From Plumapathes pennacea (taxonomy: Eukaryota > Cnidaria > Anthozoa > Antipatharia > Myriopathidae), in assembly GCA_964036295.1 (NCBI GenBank), contig OZ038468.1, positions 18,354,683-18,418,682 on the forward strand: a stretch of 64,000 nucleotides of DNA. Direction: 5' to 3'. Both the position numbers and the translations under genes were made by a program. This document shows, piece after piece, positions 12,243 through 25,200 of this stretch. Position 1 is the first letter of the stretch. The number at the start of each line of letters is the position of its first letter. The notes beneath the pieces are model-generated. The model was given only the letters and a program-made list of their open reading frames with translations, ran no database searches and was not told the origin of the DNA.

Positions 12243-12544
12243 AAAGTTCAAACCTGTGAGAGCTTTCGAAAACGATGTGTGTGGCCGACCGTGGCCGACC
12301 AGCCACGACTCCGACCGACGGTTAAAGGGAAAGGCGTACGGCTATGCCTATTGTTAAAAAACAATCTTTGTTTCAAGTCTCTAATGTGCTTTGCATCCAA
12401 CTACATGATAAATTTCAAGACACGGCTTCTAAGACCTTTGAACGCTTCGCTGTCGAGTATGAGTTGGGGGGATAAAATCCGCGAGAGGGGGATAGAATCC
12501 GCTAGCGGATATTATCCGCGGGGGATAAATTCCGCTAGGACATC

Positions 12545-15039
12545 GGCTCATTTCTTCCTGTCGCACTGAGTCATTTTCACTAACGTTACTTTATATTGAC
12601 AAGACAGTTGATATTACTGAGGTCCTTGGTGAGTGAACTGTATCGATACGTACGTGCACGGATGCCCAGCTCTTAAACCTCTCGTTTCCACTGTTTATAC
12701 GAAAACAGAAACCGGAACATTTTAGAAAAGAAAAAAGCTTTTGGCGGCAGCGTTTTACTGAGAAACGATGCGTCTTTTTTTATCACCCGGTACTGAAACG
12801 TGACGAGGCAAACTGAAAACGCCCGTCCGTGACTGCAATCCTTTTCGACTAGTACTCCTCTGAAATATAACAATAACAACGACAGCAATCAACAAACAAA
12901 ATAATTTAAGGGAACTCAGCACCCAAACGACCATGGGTCAGAAAGTTTATAAGTCAGCTGATGTCGTGTTTTACATTTAGATATCCGGTATTATATGTTA
13001 CTAAATTAACCCATTGTGGATTGCCAGAAAGTCCGGCTTGCAATATTTCTATTCCCGCAATCCGAGGAAAGTTCAGTAGCTTTTGCAGGTGTGTAGCACT
13101 CATCAGTATATGAAACATATGGCCGGCGGCAAAACGCATGTACTCGTAAAACTGGCTTCTTTTAACCACCGAAGCCAATGATGACATTAGGTAATCTATC
13201 AACTTTTGAGAACATGCTTTTGAATTAATGAACCAAACTAAGCATAAATCAAAGAAGCAAAACAACAGCCTGAGTCGTTCAACTATTTAACAAGAACAAC
13301 AACGACAGCACCACAAATCCGTGATGTCTCGTCGTACAGAAATTGGTCGGGAACACAATCCAGAGCTACTTTTAGACGGAGACAGCTTGCCCGATACCAA
13401 TACGAGCAATTTATTCTTGTCAATCCTACCCACACCTGTGTGTATATATAGTTAATAGCGCAATCAGCGGCCGCCTGCATGATAGCATCCTGTTTTGGAC
13501 AAAACTGTGTGTAAGATGTCCGGGCAGCCATGCAGTGTAAGACCACGCTGTTTAATTAAATAAAGCTGTAACATAATCCAGGATTATAAAACACATTCTT
13601 CTTGACACCCGCTGAACTTCTTGGACAACAAACCACAGAGTTTTGACTGGCCATGTACTAAAAGCTAGCATGAACGAATCTAGATTGTTTTAGTTCAAAC
13701 CGCGGTTTTATCCCTGTCCTGTGGCTAAGGTGAATTTTTATCACCCCCAAGTTCTGAGCGCTGTATCAAGCGAAACAAAGGGTGTGGTCACTCATCATTT
13801 AAAACCGTTCACTTTCAAGTCCTGATTAAAGTCGATGTGCCGACGACTCTTGTCAATGAATACTCAGTTCTAAGGTATTACAGTGTCGTTTTTGTTGAGT
13901 GAGATATGTATTTTTTAATACATTTGAAGTTAATTTTTCTCGTTGTTGTTAAGAGTTCTTGTCTTTTTACAGTGGCTCTGAAGGGCCGGCGAGGTTAAGA
14001 AACTTTGTCTCAAAGTGGGCCGCAAAACTGCTGAGCGTCAGTATTGGCCGGGGCCTGGGGACGAAGTATAGCCTTATCTATGGACTCAAAATGATAGACC
14101 TCGAGTTTCTAAACGCGGGCCGCTGTTACGTCAACAAAAACGCCAAAACGGCTGGCTCCTGCAGATCAACTATCTGGTGCAGTGATATGAGCTGTGTGAA
14201 CGATATTGCCTTCCCGACAAGCTCTGATTTCCTCATGAGTCAGTCTTGACAGGACCACGAAACAAAAATGAATTTACAAGCATACTTTTTTACGCAGCGA
14301 TCATGCTGATATAAATATAATTGTAGGCTAGGATAGCTGAGTAAAATCACTGACGTACATAGCGAATGCCTCACAAAACACGTGGTAGAATCACATATGC
14401 TAACGTGTTTTCAAGGTCAAAGAGCTGATATAGATGTAACCTCTTGTGTTTTAAAAGTGTCGGAAACAACCGCACGTGGCGTCTAATTTAATACAAGTAG
14501 AAAGTATATCGAGGTAACATGGTAAAGCTGTGAATTTTCGAAATTTTTTTATCTATGACTTGCGGCATATACCTGTAAACGGTGGGGGGAACTATCTGTT
14601 GGCAGGATCTCTCTTCTACAGCCGCGCGGAGTCTGGGTATGGTTTGGCATGGCGGGGAGGGAGAGCCTCTCCCGCTCAAGATTGTTATGGAAATATCAAG
14701 CCTTCATACATGTGGTGCATTCTGTTTTTTTTTTTTTTTTGTTTGTTTTTCTTTTAATTTGTGCGAGAAACCGATACAACCACTCCAATTCGAAGTGCCG
14801 GACTAGGCTATCTTGGCGAACAAAACCAGTTTGGTCGACTTAATTTACCGAAACAAAAAATCCTTCCATTTCCATGACACGTTAAAAGCAAACTATACTA
14901 CGTAAACAGACATAAACACCACTTTATTTGTTTCTAGTGTTTGTATAAAAAAAATCACAGAGATGAGAGGACGAAACCAGTGTGCTTCTTTCTCTGGAGG
15001 AACATAAACCGAAACATAATTTTATAAAAGACGTTTTCT
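12545..15039. other. Intergenic stretch with no recognised gene
   Basis: Short frames on both strands lack domains. 13556-13590 holds a lone AATCCAGGATTAT word related to the AT-rich repeat ends. A poly(T)/poly(C)-like tract lies at 14720-14760. Confidence 0.5.
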
Positions 15040-15240
15040 TAGGCTACGTCCACACCGATCCGTTTTCGTCTGAAAACGCATACGTTTTTATGCTTTTTTG
15101 CTTTCCGTCCACACTAAAACGATGACTGAAAACCAGAGATTTTCAAAAACGGTTCCTAAAGTGGAGACTTTCGAAAACGGATACGTTTTCAAATGAAAAC
15201 GATTTAGTGCAGACGAATACATGTTTTCTGCTCCAAATTG
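15040..15240. repeat. Truncated dispersed repeat with GTCCACACCGATCCGTTTTC
   Basis: Starts GGCTACGTCCACACCGATC and contains several GAAAACG words in both orientations. This looks like one end of a MITE type seen in many invertebrates. The other end is not found. Confidence 0.55.
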
Positions 15241-16239
15241 GTCGAACAACCATAGAGATAAGCCACCGCGGTCGTAGACTGTTACTGTAGGCCAATTAGG
15301 ACCGAGTGAACTACAGCAGAAGTGGAACACAGTTCTGAAAAAGGAGTCTCAAACTCGCTTCGAACAACACACGAATCTGCTCGGTTCACTGAAAAATACT
15401 GAGAGAAACTGTAACGGCAGCAGGCGACTATCGAGAGTAATCAGGATTTGTCGTGGCTGACGCGGGGATAATTTACATAAGAAGCGAAAGATGAACGAGT
15501 GGAGTTTATTCCGTGCCAACACAATGATTCGGATTTGTACTTCTCGTAAACTGAAAGTAAGGATTACAACGTATAACTAATAAAATTGCTACTAAATACT
15601 ACAAATAGGAAAACTAGTTAGGCTATAAAGACAAGCGATCCATTTAAAGCAATGTTATCATGTAACGCTAACGACGTGATATTGAAAATAACACGTGGTA
15701 TATCACGCAATGAAGTAACAAAGGATAAACTGAGCATAATTAGATGTAAAAGGGGGCTAAATAGCAAAACTAAAGAAATAATAACAATATAAGGCAAAAG
15801 CGATACTAAATTCAAAGTCAACAAGGTACTTGAATAACTAATAACAAAGTTCGTGACACGGTGCGCTAGCCACACAAAAAGGGTAACAAAACGATAGCTA
15901 AATCACTTAAAAGGCGCTGATTACCAAACTACAATAAAAACGGTAAGAAAACAAGTAGGGGTACTTATATATCTAACCCACGCGGTAAAACCTCTGAACA
16001 AGGATAACTTGATGATAAAACGATCTGCTTACTACGGAGTCCAGACTACAACTAACTAAATGATACAACGGTACGTGCAGATATCGGAAGACAAAATAAA
16101 GATCTATTGATTACAGAATTCATAAAGTATCATAGGCATTTCAACTAAAACAAAGGAGAATAGAATCTTTACACTAATCAAAGGGACAAAGAATAATTGA
16201 TGATGCAATACAAAATGAATCTAAGCTTGGTTGCCGTTG
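15241..16239. other. Intergenic stretch with no recognised gene
   Basis: AT-rich, with short frames only. No repeat pair was seen within it. Confidence 0.45.
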
Positions 16240-16745
16240 ATTCTTTAGAATATAAAAGTCCAAGGGAGGTCACTTCCAAATCGTCGTTACAGCGTTTCTC
16301 GCGAAATACGACAGATTGCTCGAAATAAACTCCACAGTTTACAAGATTACACTTCGAAAGTGCCCTGAACGAAAGTTGCTTTGACAAAACTTCGTACGAC
16401 TCAAGCAATTCGACCATTTCAAGTTCGGTTATCCGCGACGAATTGCCACAGCACTTTGTTGGAACGTTCGTGACAAAACGTGCCCCGCCCACCCCCCTTA
16501 CTGCGATTGTGCTTTGAATAGATCGTACAAATTTGCGTGCAGCTCTAAGTTATGTTTTCGTCAACAGTTTTTCTCTCCAAATATGTTACGATTTCGTTCT
16601 TTTCTCCATTCTTTTTGGGCAAAGCAGTAAGGGGGGGGGGGGGGGTGGGGTAAGCAGGTTTTGTCACCGAACGTTCCAACAAAGTGCTGTGGCATTTCGG
16701 CTCATTGCGAATCGGGATTACCTCCCTTGGACTTTTTTATAATAG
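16240..16745. repeat. Imperfect inverted repeat around a G run
   Basis: TAAAAGTCCAAGGGAGGT at the left faces ACCTCCCTTGGACTTTTTAT at the right. GCCACAGCACTTTGTTGGAA (16446) faces TTCCAACAAAGTGCTGTGGC (16674). The inner region includes 15 G residues at 16631-16645. Confidence 0.8.
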
Positions 16746-17068
16746 GGAAAACCAAACTTCGTAGGACCTCCAATTTTCGCTTCTGTTTAGTCCCTAAAGG
16801 AACTCCAAAGGAAGTAGCTCAAGCTATAGCGTAAGAAATGGCAAGTTTCCGAAATTTTTTCGCATATTTCGATCGGCAATCAACAGTCCAAAGACCGCTC
16901 GAAATTTCTCTGGGTCTGAGCAGCGCCGAGGCTAGCCATGCAAGATTTGTGTACTTTAAAGTATTTACTGTGGATTTTGCTTTAATTCGGGACGATTTTA
17001 GGTCGTTTTGAGGTTCACATGAGCAATTTGAATCTGCACTGTAAATCGCACATGGAGCCGTAAACTTG

Positions 17069-17664
17069 TTAAGGACGTTCGCGCCAAAAACTTCTAACGT
17101 TCAGAATTTTTTCAAATTTCTACAATAGTTAGATTATTATAAACTAATTCGTGAAATGCAAAAAAATTTGGGGGTCACCGGCTCGTTTCGGAGATAAATG
17201 GTGTCATAAATTGCCAAATTTGGTCATTCCAGTCGTCGTCGGTATCGCTTGTTTATGAGCAGAAAAAATGCCTTTCAAACATCGGCAATGATCGAATTTG
17301 AATTTAAGGGGTACATTAAGAAAACTACTTCAATTTAAGACCTTTACTAAGGCCCGATAAGGCGCCGATAGCCATTTTTGCAGCTTCTTGAAAGGTTTTG
17401 TGACCGATATTTTAGAGTCCGCGGGAGTGTAAAAGTGGATTTTGAAAAGCTTCTAAAGTTCAGAATTTTTTATTTTTTTGATATTATCTAGAGGATCGGT
17501 AAAGAAACTTATTCACTAAAAGAAAAGTAGGGGTCACCGGACTTTTAAGAGAGACCATGTTTTGTTAACATCTGCGCCGCGCGTGCATGACGTTGCATTG
17601 CGTCACCATTGTTAATACGTGTGCAGAAAATGTGCGCATAAACAGTCCGCGCGAACGTCCTTAA
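17069..17664. mobile_element. TTAA-flanked MITE abutting the receptor stop codon
   Basis: TTAA at 17069-17072 and 17661-17664 flanks a 588-bp sequence with inverted ends GGACGTTCGCGC and GCGCGAACGTCC. A TTAA duplication is typical of piggyBac-type non-autonomous elements. No transposase frame is visible. The right TTAA contains the receptor's stop codon on the minus strand. Confidence 0.85.
17469..17474 (-). promoter_or_regulatory. Candidate poly(A) signal AATAAA inside a MITE
   Basis: The minus-strand hexamer AATAAA lies about 190 nt after the receptor stop codon, inside the TTAA-flanked element at 17073-17660. If used, the MITE supplies the 3' untranslated region and poly(A) signal. AATAAA is common by chance in AT-rich DNA, so use is unproven. 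Confidence 0.35.
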
Positions 17665-18127
17665 ACACGCGTTTCGCGCACGATTGACTGCGGCGTGTTG
17701 GGAACCCCTGTGCTCTGCATGACCTTCACAAAGTGGTCTAAGTGGCCAAGGTCAACAGAATGCGAACGTTTCCTCGAGTCTTCCATCTTTGCCTCCTGAC
17801 TCGCTTCAGCCGCTGGATCGACATCTGTTGCCATGACAACTAAACGCGACAAAGTGTCATAAATGGGTTCGCCACGTTCATTCACTGCACCACTGAAAGA
17901 TCTTCGTCTCGGTGCGATGTGCTGAAGCCGCTTGTATCGCAGGTTCTCGTACAATTGTTCGAAATTGAGAAATACGTCTTGCAAGTGAAGTGGCAGGTTG
18001 AGTGTTCCATTGATTTGAAGATTCCGGTACTGGACATTCTGCACTTCTTCGTAATATGGACTATTCAAGATGTCGTTAACGGAGGAAACTGCATAAGCGG
18101 TTAAGGGGAGGAGAGGCTTCAAAGCAT
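17661..18127 (-). CDS. Cytoplasmic tail exon with signalling motifs and no kinase
   Basis: Terminal exon of 154 codons plus TAA. Tyrosine motifs visible are PYYEEV (Src-SH2 type), QYRNL and LYENL (both YxN, the Grb2-SH2 type) and PIYDTL. Two basic Ser motifs, RRRSFSG and RKRSHSVD, resemble basophilic-kinase and 14-3-3 sites. No other domain is recognised, and the rest looks extended and polar. The upstream intron end consists of a dispersed repeat terminus (GGGCCCAGTTGCTC, 18130-18190). The stop TAA overlaps the TTAA target site of a MITE at 17073-17660. Motif matches are suggestive only. Codon-level integrity over 467 nt supports a real exon. Confidence 0.8.
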
Positions 18128-21100
18128 CTGTGAAAAAATCTATATCAGGGCCCAGTTGCTCAAAGCGGCACGATAAACCTGGGTTAATTCTAAACATTAT
18201 TTTGTCGTTTTTTTTTTAGCCTGAAAGTGAGGTTTCATTCAAAACACGACTTCTTTGATATATTTTGAGTAGAACAAACTTTTTTCTTGGTCTTTGATCA
18301 AAACCGTGAGGTTTGTCACGAAGACTGGGTTATGTATTTTTAATTCTTAACTTCGTAAAAAAATAGTGCCAGCTCAGTGAGCCAATCAGATTGCAGGATT
18401 CGTAGCTCACGTTCAGGCAAAAAAACTTTTTTTTTAAACGATGTAAAACAAGATACACTGTTAAAGTACTTACTTTCTTCACTGACGTTTATCCTCCTTT
18501 TTCGGCGAAATAGAAACATGAAAACCGAAAGTAAGGCAATTGCAGCACTTCCCAAAATCAGGACAACAATTCCACCTTCAGAAAACAAAAAGCTGTTTAG
18601 GGTATTTTTTCATGGAAAGCAACTAGTGGGTTACCCAAGAAGGCAGTTACGGTTAGCCGGAGGGCAACAATATGCGATTAAATTTTTTTACAACATATTA
18701 CTTCTAACCCTTTTCATTTCTAAAGTCGTCTACTGTGCCTGCAAAACAATGACATTAATAAAGATAATAATTTCCAGCGTCCCTTGATGTTCTCAGTTAG
18801 GTATGTTGGCAAACGATTACCGGCAGGCAGCAAGCTAGGTGAAGTTCCTTTATGAACATATTACATCTAACCTGTTGTAATTCTCCAACCGTCTGCTGTG
18901 CCTGCAAAATATTGACATAAATCCTCTCAATAATCTCTAATATTCTTTGTTAGGTATGTTGGCAAACAGTTTTAATAATTCATAGACGCCTCTTAGTTGT
19001 CAAAAAATGTTTGCGTTGTCGGTGCAAAAAAAGACTGGATCGAAAAATTCAGTGAACCTGCAACGGAATAAAATTCGAAAATGAAACGTTATTAGTGAAT
19101 TGGAGAGAAAGGACGGCCAAAGCAGTCCTGACTGAGCCGCTACGGCGATGGCAAAAATTTTGCCGTCAAATGAATATTTGCTGTTTTGCAACTATTGAAT
19201 GATACCTTTGTTTACCCACGGTGAAGATTACATCAACTGTTACTCTAGATACTAGATACTAGTTGGTTTTCATGTAAGCCGTTCACTAACTACCTAAGAT
19301 AAAAGTACGACTAGCTATGATATAAAATATCTAAATGATAACTATGATATAAAAACAGACTATGATTTAAAATATAACTGTGAGAAAGCGTATACTTTGG
19401 AACTGTCACAGAGAATGACAGATTGACTCAATTTTAGAGTTTTAGAATTGGTAACAATTTTCTAAAATGCGAAAGTGACGGACTTAAACTGACGACTTTG
19501 CAAAGTTTAATCCATTTAAATCCACAGGCTATTGGAACAGGCTTTCTCAGCTCGGAAAGGGACGCAGGGGGAGGGGGTGGGGAGGAGGGAGAACTAGAGA
19601 AGCCTGCCCATTGCAAGCTAAGAGACCCGGTTCGCAGGCTACCCTTTTCATTCCCCACCGGGGGAACTTGTATACGAAGGATATATTAATAATTGATGAC
19701 AACTTATTGATCTATCAGTTCGGTTCACTCTACGTCAGTCATAGATTTTCTTCTTGAATAGCACCAAAGTAAACAGGTTACCTTTTGTTGGGACTCGATC
19801 CTGAGTAAGACGGAAAGTCTTCGGCTCACTCCATGAGCCATTTCCCGCGGGAGTGATTGCTCGCACGCGGACTGAGTAGTTTCCAAGCGTGGCACCCACG
19901 CGGTGGTACCACGTGATACCGCCTTTTTCGCAACGTAACGTTGGTTTGTTTGTATCCTGTGTACCACCACCACCACCACAACAACAACAAAAAAAGGTTA
20001 GGTGGACGTTTTCATCAGCAACGCATGCATAAACGCAAGCACAAGACACTTGGGAACAAGCTCGACGCAAGTGCAAGTACAAGGATCAAATTATTTCCTT
20101 TTCCTTGCGCTTGCGTCGCCCGTTTTCACTGACGCATATATCTTGTGCTTGAGCTTATGCAAACAATAAGATATTTGACAGAAAATCTTAAACTTTGTTT
20201 GGCCAACTTACGCGAGTAATCTCCACTTCATATTTGAGCACAACAGCATTAGGACTCGGAGGGGCAATCCAGGACACGTTGTACTGCGAATAAACAGGAG
20301 AGACAAATTTAGAAAATCGTCAGAATAAAGACATGGCCATAAACCTGTTTTTCACCAACGACTCAAGAACAATAGCAAGCACAAATGTTTTCCTCGTCCT
20401 TGTGCATACGTCGCCCGTCTTCACTGACGTACATCTCTTGTGCTTTCGGTTATGCTTGCGTACAGACTACTAAAACTGAACAACACACCAAATAAGGCTT
20501 CCTAACAAATTTGCATCTCGTTCACTCCACACTTCCACAGCGACACTTCCACCATTGTGTTCCCATGTTAACCGGTACCTTCTCAAATTATGGGAAAATA
20601 CTCTCCATGAGAACCCAATACAATATGCCTAAAACCATACTGATCAAGCAAATGCCAACATATATACTTCTGCTTGCGCATTGACTACACAGCAACATAC
20701 TAACTGCTTCGCGTTTAATCCGCTGTTCCACACAGCTGCTGACTTTACAAGATTGAAAATGAAATTTCGATTTCGAGGCGAAACACAGCAAAACGAATTT
20801 TGCATTTTATTTTACCAAATTTTATGAACAAGCTCAGATCCTGTCTGTTAGATAACTTACCGATTGAAATTTGTTGTCAGTATGAACTATGAGTGGCCCG
20901 TTCAGGTCATCCGCTCGTGCTAAGTGTGCAACAAAAAAATACGGCCTCAAAATGCAGATTCTCCCAACTTTTTATAAGAAAATGTATGAATGCTGTAGTG
21001 AGAGTGGATAGTTTAGTCAGCTTTCATCTGAGCAACCTATCAAAAACCAAGTTCTCTTTACTGTATGATACATCTCTGATGAGAAACTGAAGGAGAAAAT

Positions 21101-22228
21101 TGAAGTTGATCACTCCAGAGAGTGAAAGGGTTAACAGGACAACTTGTGCAAAGCAAGACCAAATTATTATTTTACCACAACACACTAGTTTCTCGCTCTC
21201 TGATTGGTCGATTTAGCGTGGTAAATAAGAGTCCAGACAACGATTCTGACGCCAGCTGATGCCAGTATGTCACGTTTTGCAGCGAAATACAACGAAAGTT
21301 TCCTGTATATTTCTAAATGTTGTGGTAAAATTAACAAATTGACGTCAGTTTTTTATGTGTCTGTCCTCTTATTGATCATGAAACGCGTCATAACATTGTC
21401 AAAAAGTTGTGGATCCACGAGGCGCTTCGCCGAGTGGATCCGCAACTTTTTGACAATGTTATGACGCGTTTCATGATCAATAAGAGGACAGACACATAAA
21501 AAACTGGCGTCAATTTGTTTTTTACAATAACGAAACTCAAGCGACGACGCGGGGAAAACACGCAAGAAAACTGGATTTTGTTCGATTTGACCGAAATGTT
21601 GTCAACAACTTTTCCCGCTTTCTAATTGGTCGAGGTTGAAATTCAAGACATTTCATTGGCCAAAAAGTGACAGTTTGACGCGAGCATTTCGCGCGTGCAA
21701 AATAAAATTTTGTCAAAGAAGTTGGAAAGAAATGAAACTAGACGCTTTTCTGCTGCGGTTTTCTCGACAATTTCAAGACAAAGCTCAAGGAAATTCGCCT
21801 CTGAACACTTCTGGTTCTCTACTTCAAATGCCGAATGTCACTTTTGCAAGAACTGAGGTAAATTTGAAGCTGAATTCACCTTCTTCGTCCAAATCACTGT
21901 CGTCAGCACTCGATTTTATGTGTCTGTCCTCTTATTGATAATGAAAATTAGCCAATCACAAAGCGAGAAACTGACGTGTTATTGTAAAAAACAAATTTCC
22001 ACTGGTTTGCCGTGGTGTGGACTCTTATTTACCACGATTTACGTCATCACATGGTCAAAATTAGTTGCGGACTCACTCGGCGAAGCGCCTCGTGAGTCCA
22101 CAACATTTTGACCATGTGATGACGTAAATCGTGGTAAATAAGAGTCCACACCACGGCAAACCAGTGGAAATTTATTAAATATTAGTATTATTAATTAATA
22201 ATAATAATAAATAATAAATAATTATTTA

Positions 22229-22270
<42 letters not shown>

Positions 22271-25200
22271 GAATTGGCAAGCGTGAGTTACAACATGTGA
22301 GCTTCTTTACGATGTACAGGTGCAATGTAGGTCCCACCCCTATATAACTCTAACATCGAGTAGATATTCTCACGAGCTGACTTACCGCCCTTATCTGTCC
22401 TTCCTTTGGTCGTAGAACAAGAGGAATCCTTTGCACAACCTGCTTTGGTGCATGCGCAGACCTACAGAGGCAAAACAAGGTAGAGAAACATGTTGTCACT
22501 TCCGTTGGTCAGCCTTCGTCGCACTAATATGTATAAACTCGGAAAAACTCTAGGTAAAAAAAAACAGCTCGTCTTGTGCACAACTTATGTTATAGAAAGT
22601 ACACTGCACTAACTTATTGTTAAGTATCAAGTCCTAGTATTGAGTATTGAGTTTCTTGGCCAAGTCTTGGTTTACGATTTGAAGTTTGAACCTGGAAGTG
22701 AAGGGGTTAAGAAAAAAACAAAACAAAACAAAAAAAAAAAAAAAAAAAAAGCAGGGCATAATGAGGGGCTGCAACACGTCCACAAATGTTTTCATATTGC
22801 AAACGGTTAGTTCGTTCCGCTGCGTAAAGAATCACAGTCTTACAGTATACCTGGACAATGTAATCAGAGAAGTGCTCGAGCTCGTCAATGTCGAGACTGA
22901 ACTGCGAACCGTTTACATGTATTTCCACTGGTTTGAATGGATTCTTCGTGGGAACAGCGGTGGTATGGCCGGGTGTTGTCGGGGTGGTCATGTCCATTGT
23001 GCTTGGGATTGTTCCATCTGCAGGAGCAGCGGTTGATGACCCGCAACCCTGACCGCGACGAAAAACAACGTAAACACCCCATTATCCATCCAGTGATCCA
23101 CTGTGTATCTAATCGTTTGTATTTACAATTGTTTCCGGATTCGTGAAAGCGTTTACACTAGTTTTTGTGAATCTGGTGTCATTTTTAGTGAATCCGGAGA
23201 GAAAACGAATCCGGAATCGAAAGTGGGAACTTTGTATTCGAAATAGTTTTCAAGCGTAAACGGGGTCTTGGTCATGCCACACAGGCCTAATACCATGTTC
23301 CCTGTTTCAAGTTGCTCACCTCTGCGTTACTGGAACAATTCTCAACTGCGTTGTTTTTTGATGGAGTCGCCACAGTTGTTGTAGTCGAGTTATCTGGCTC
23401 ATCGTCGTCTTTGACGAAAATGACTCGGAAAAGTCGGTCTTGAAATTTCTTTGCAAAAAGAGCTGCTTCTTTGTCTGGTTTCACTTCCTCCTTTTTATCC
23501 TCGCAGATATTTTGCGTGCGACTTCCTTTTAACAAAAATATCAACCTTTTGAATCAACATTAAATTTCTTGACAACCAATCCCGACCGATGCCAACTCCT
23601 GACCAATTCTAACCATTCCTGCCAATCCCGACTAAGGGACTTGTCATTATTTTTCATAGGAGGGGGGTGGATTTGGATATTTAAACAAGTCATTATATCT
23701 GATCCCCCCTCCCCTAAATAACTGTCAGGCCCTTTGTATCAGGCTGGTAACATGACCAAAATCCACCACGTGACTGAAAAAGCTGTAAAAAAATTTGTTG
23801 GAATGCAAAATTTCCGGTTCATAGCATCTATAGATCAAATTTGGCAGCATTGAAATTCACATTAAGAAGGTTTGTATGGAAAACTGTTGTTGGAATGGAA
23901 GTCTAGCGTCCCGCAACTTTTCCCACACAAATCTCTTAATATTTCTGAACTTCAAAATGCTGCTAAATTCGATCTGCACATGCTGTGAGCCTAAACGTTG
24001 CATTCTACATATGTTTTCACGCTCTTTCCATTTCTGGCACTCAAAAAGCCTGATGATGAATTGTCAGTAACGTTGTGAAATTTGGTCATGTGACCTCCCC
24101 CTTACTAGACAACAACATTTCATATAACCCCCCTCCCCTCCCCCCATTATTCACATCAAAGGAAAGGCGCGAACTGTCTAGGGGATTCGGGATGCCCCCC
24201 GGAAGATTTTTGAAATTTGGCTCTAAGTGTCATTTCCTGCCTTTTCGAGAATGAAAATCGCTCGATAGAACATCCTAACGATTAAAATGTTCCTTTCATG
24301 CATTATCGCAACCATTACGTCTACGTACCGGATATTTTGTAAATATAGGAGTGCTGCCTCCAGCCAAATTGCTCATCACAAGGAAGTTCTGGTTGCGGAG
24401 GGGTTCGAGAGGTTTAGTTACAAAGGCGCGAATTTCTTGTTTGAGCAAAAGTAAACGCTGTAAATCAGCCTTTTAGCTGACAGTCAATAGTCCGTCCTCG
24501 TCATCTCACTAATTGCCTGTTTTCCAGCCTGATTTTTAGCAATAATGTTCTTGAAATAAAAGGCACACTTACCAATATCTGGTGTGGAAAAAGAGAAAAA
24601 AATAGGCACCTGTGAGGTGCATGTGTCTACTGCATTTTTGGTATAAGAAGCCTGTGGTATAAGAAACAATTTTTTTCTGGGGAAACTGGGGAAATTTAAG
24701 AATAGGGAAAATGCACACACTTAATGCAGGAACAGAGGGAATGATGCCCAGACATTGAAGGCATTTCACAGATCAAAACTCGGATCAGCACAAAGAAGCA
24801 CATGCGTTACCTCGATTCCGAGAGCGTCGCGAGGCGAGGCTGAACTACTGGAGAAATATAGGTTCCCGGAGATGAAGGTGCTTGAGGATGCAGTAGCCAT
24901 TGATTGGAAATATGACTAATCAGTTGCCATTGACAGTTTTTGTAAATATTTCCCCCCACAGCCGTCCAAAAAAAATTAATAACGACAAGCAGAACTAGGC
25001 TCAAGTAAAGTATATATTTATTTTAACTCGTACGCGAATAACCAAATGGAAGATTCATAGGTGCTTCACACTTTACTGTCTCTGTCGACTGAAACATCGA
25101 CACAAAATAATAACTGGTCGACTTACGTACCGTTGCAACGCGTTGTCATACTGTACACAGTCATCAGGAAAATCGGGCAATGCATAGTACTGACCAGAAC

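Larger units (their letters stand above)
9068..12543. mobile_element. Candidate larger TIR element with GCGGATTTTATCC ends
   Basis: The left arm (9068-9215) and right arm (12466-12543) are inverted and carry the same TCCGCTAGCGGA palindrome as the 7.3-kb element, but with TTTTATCCCC in place of TTTGGTCCCC. The exact termini and target duplication are unclear. The interior holds a long hairpin (9427-9546), repeated GGTCCGTAC words, a short open frame at 10350 and a Penelope fragment. It could be one composite element or two nested ones. Confidence 0.45.

Noticed and set aside
17073..17660. MITE insertion as the direct cause of kinase loss
   Set aside because: The TTAA target already contains the in-frame TAA stop, so removing the element does not reopen the frame. 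No kinase sequence lies beyond it.
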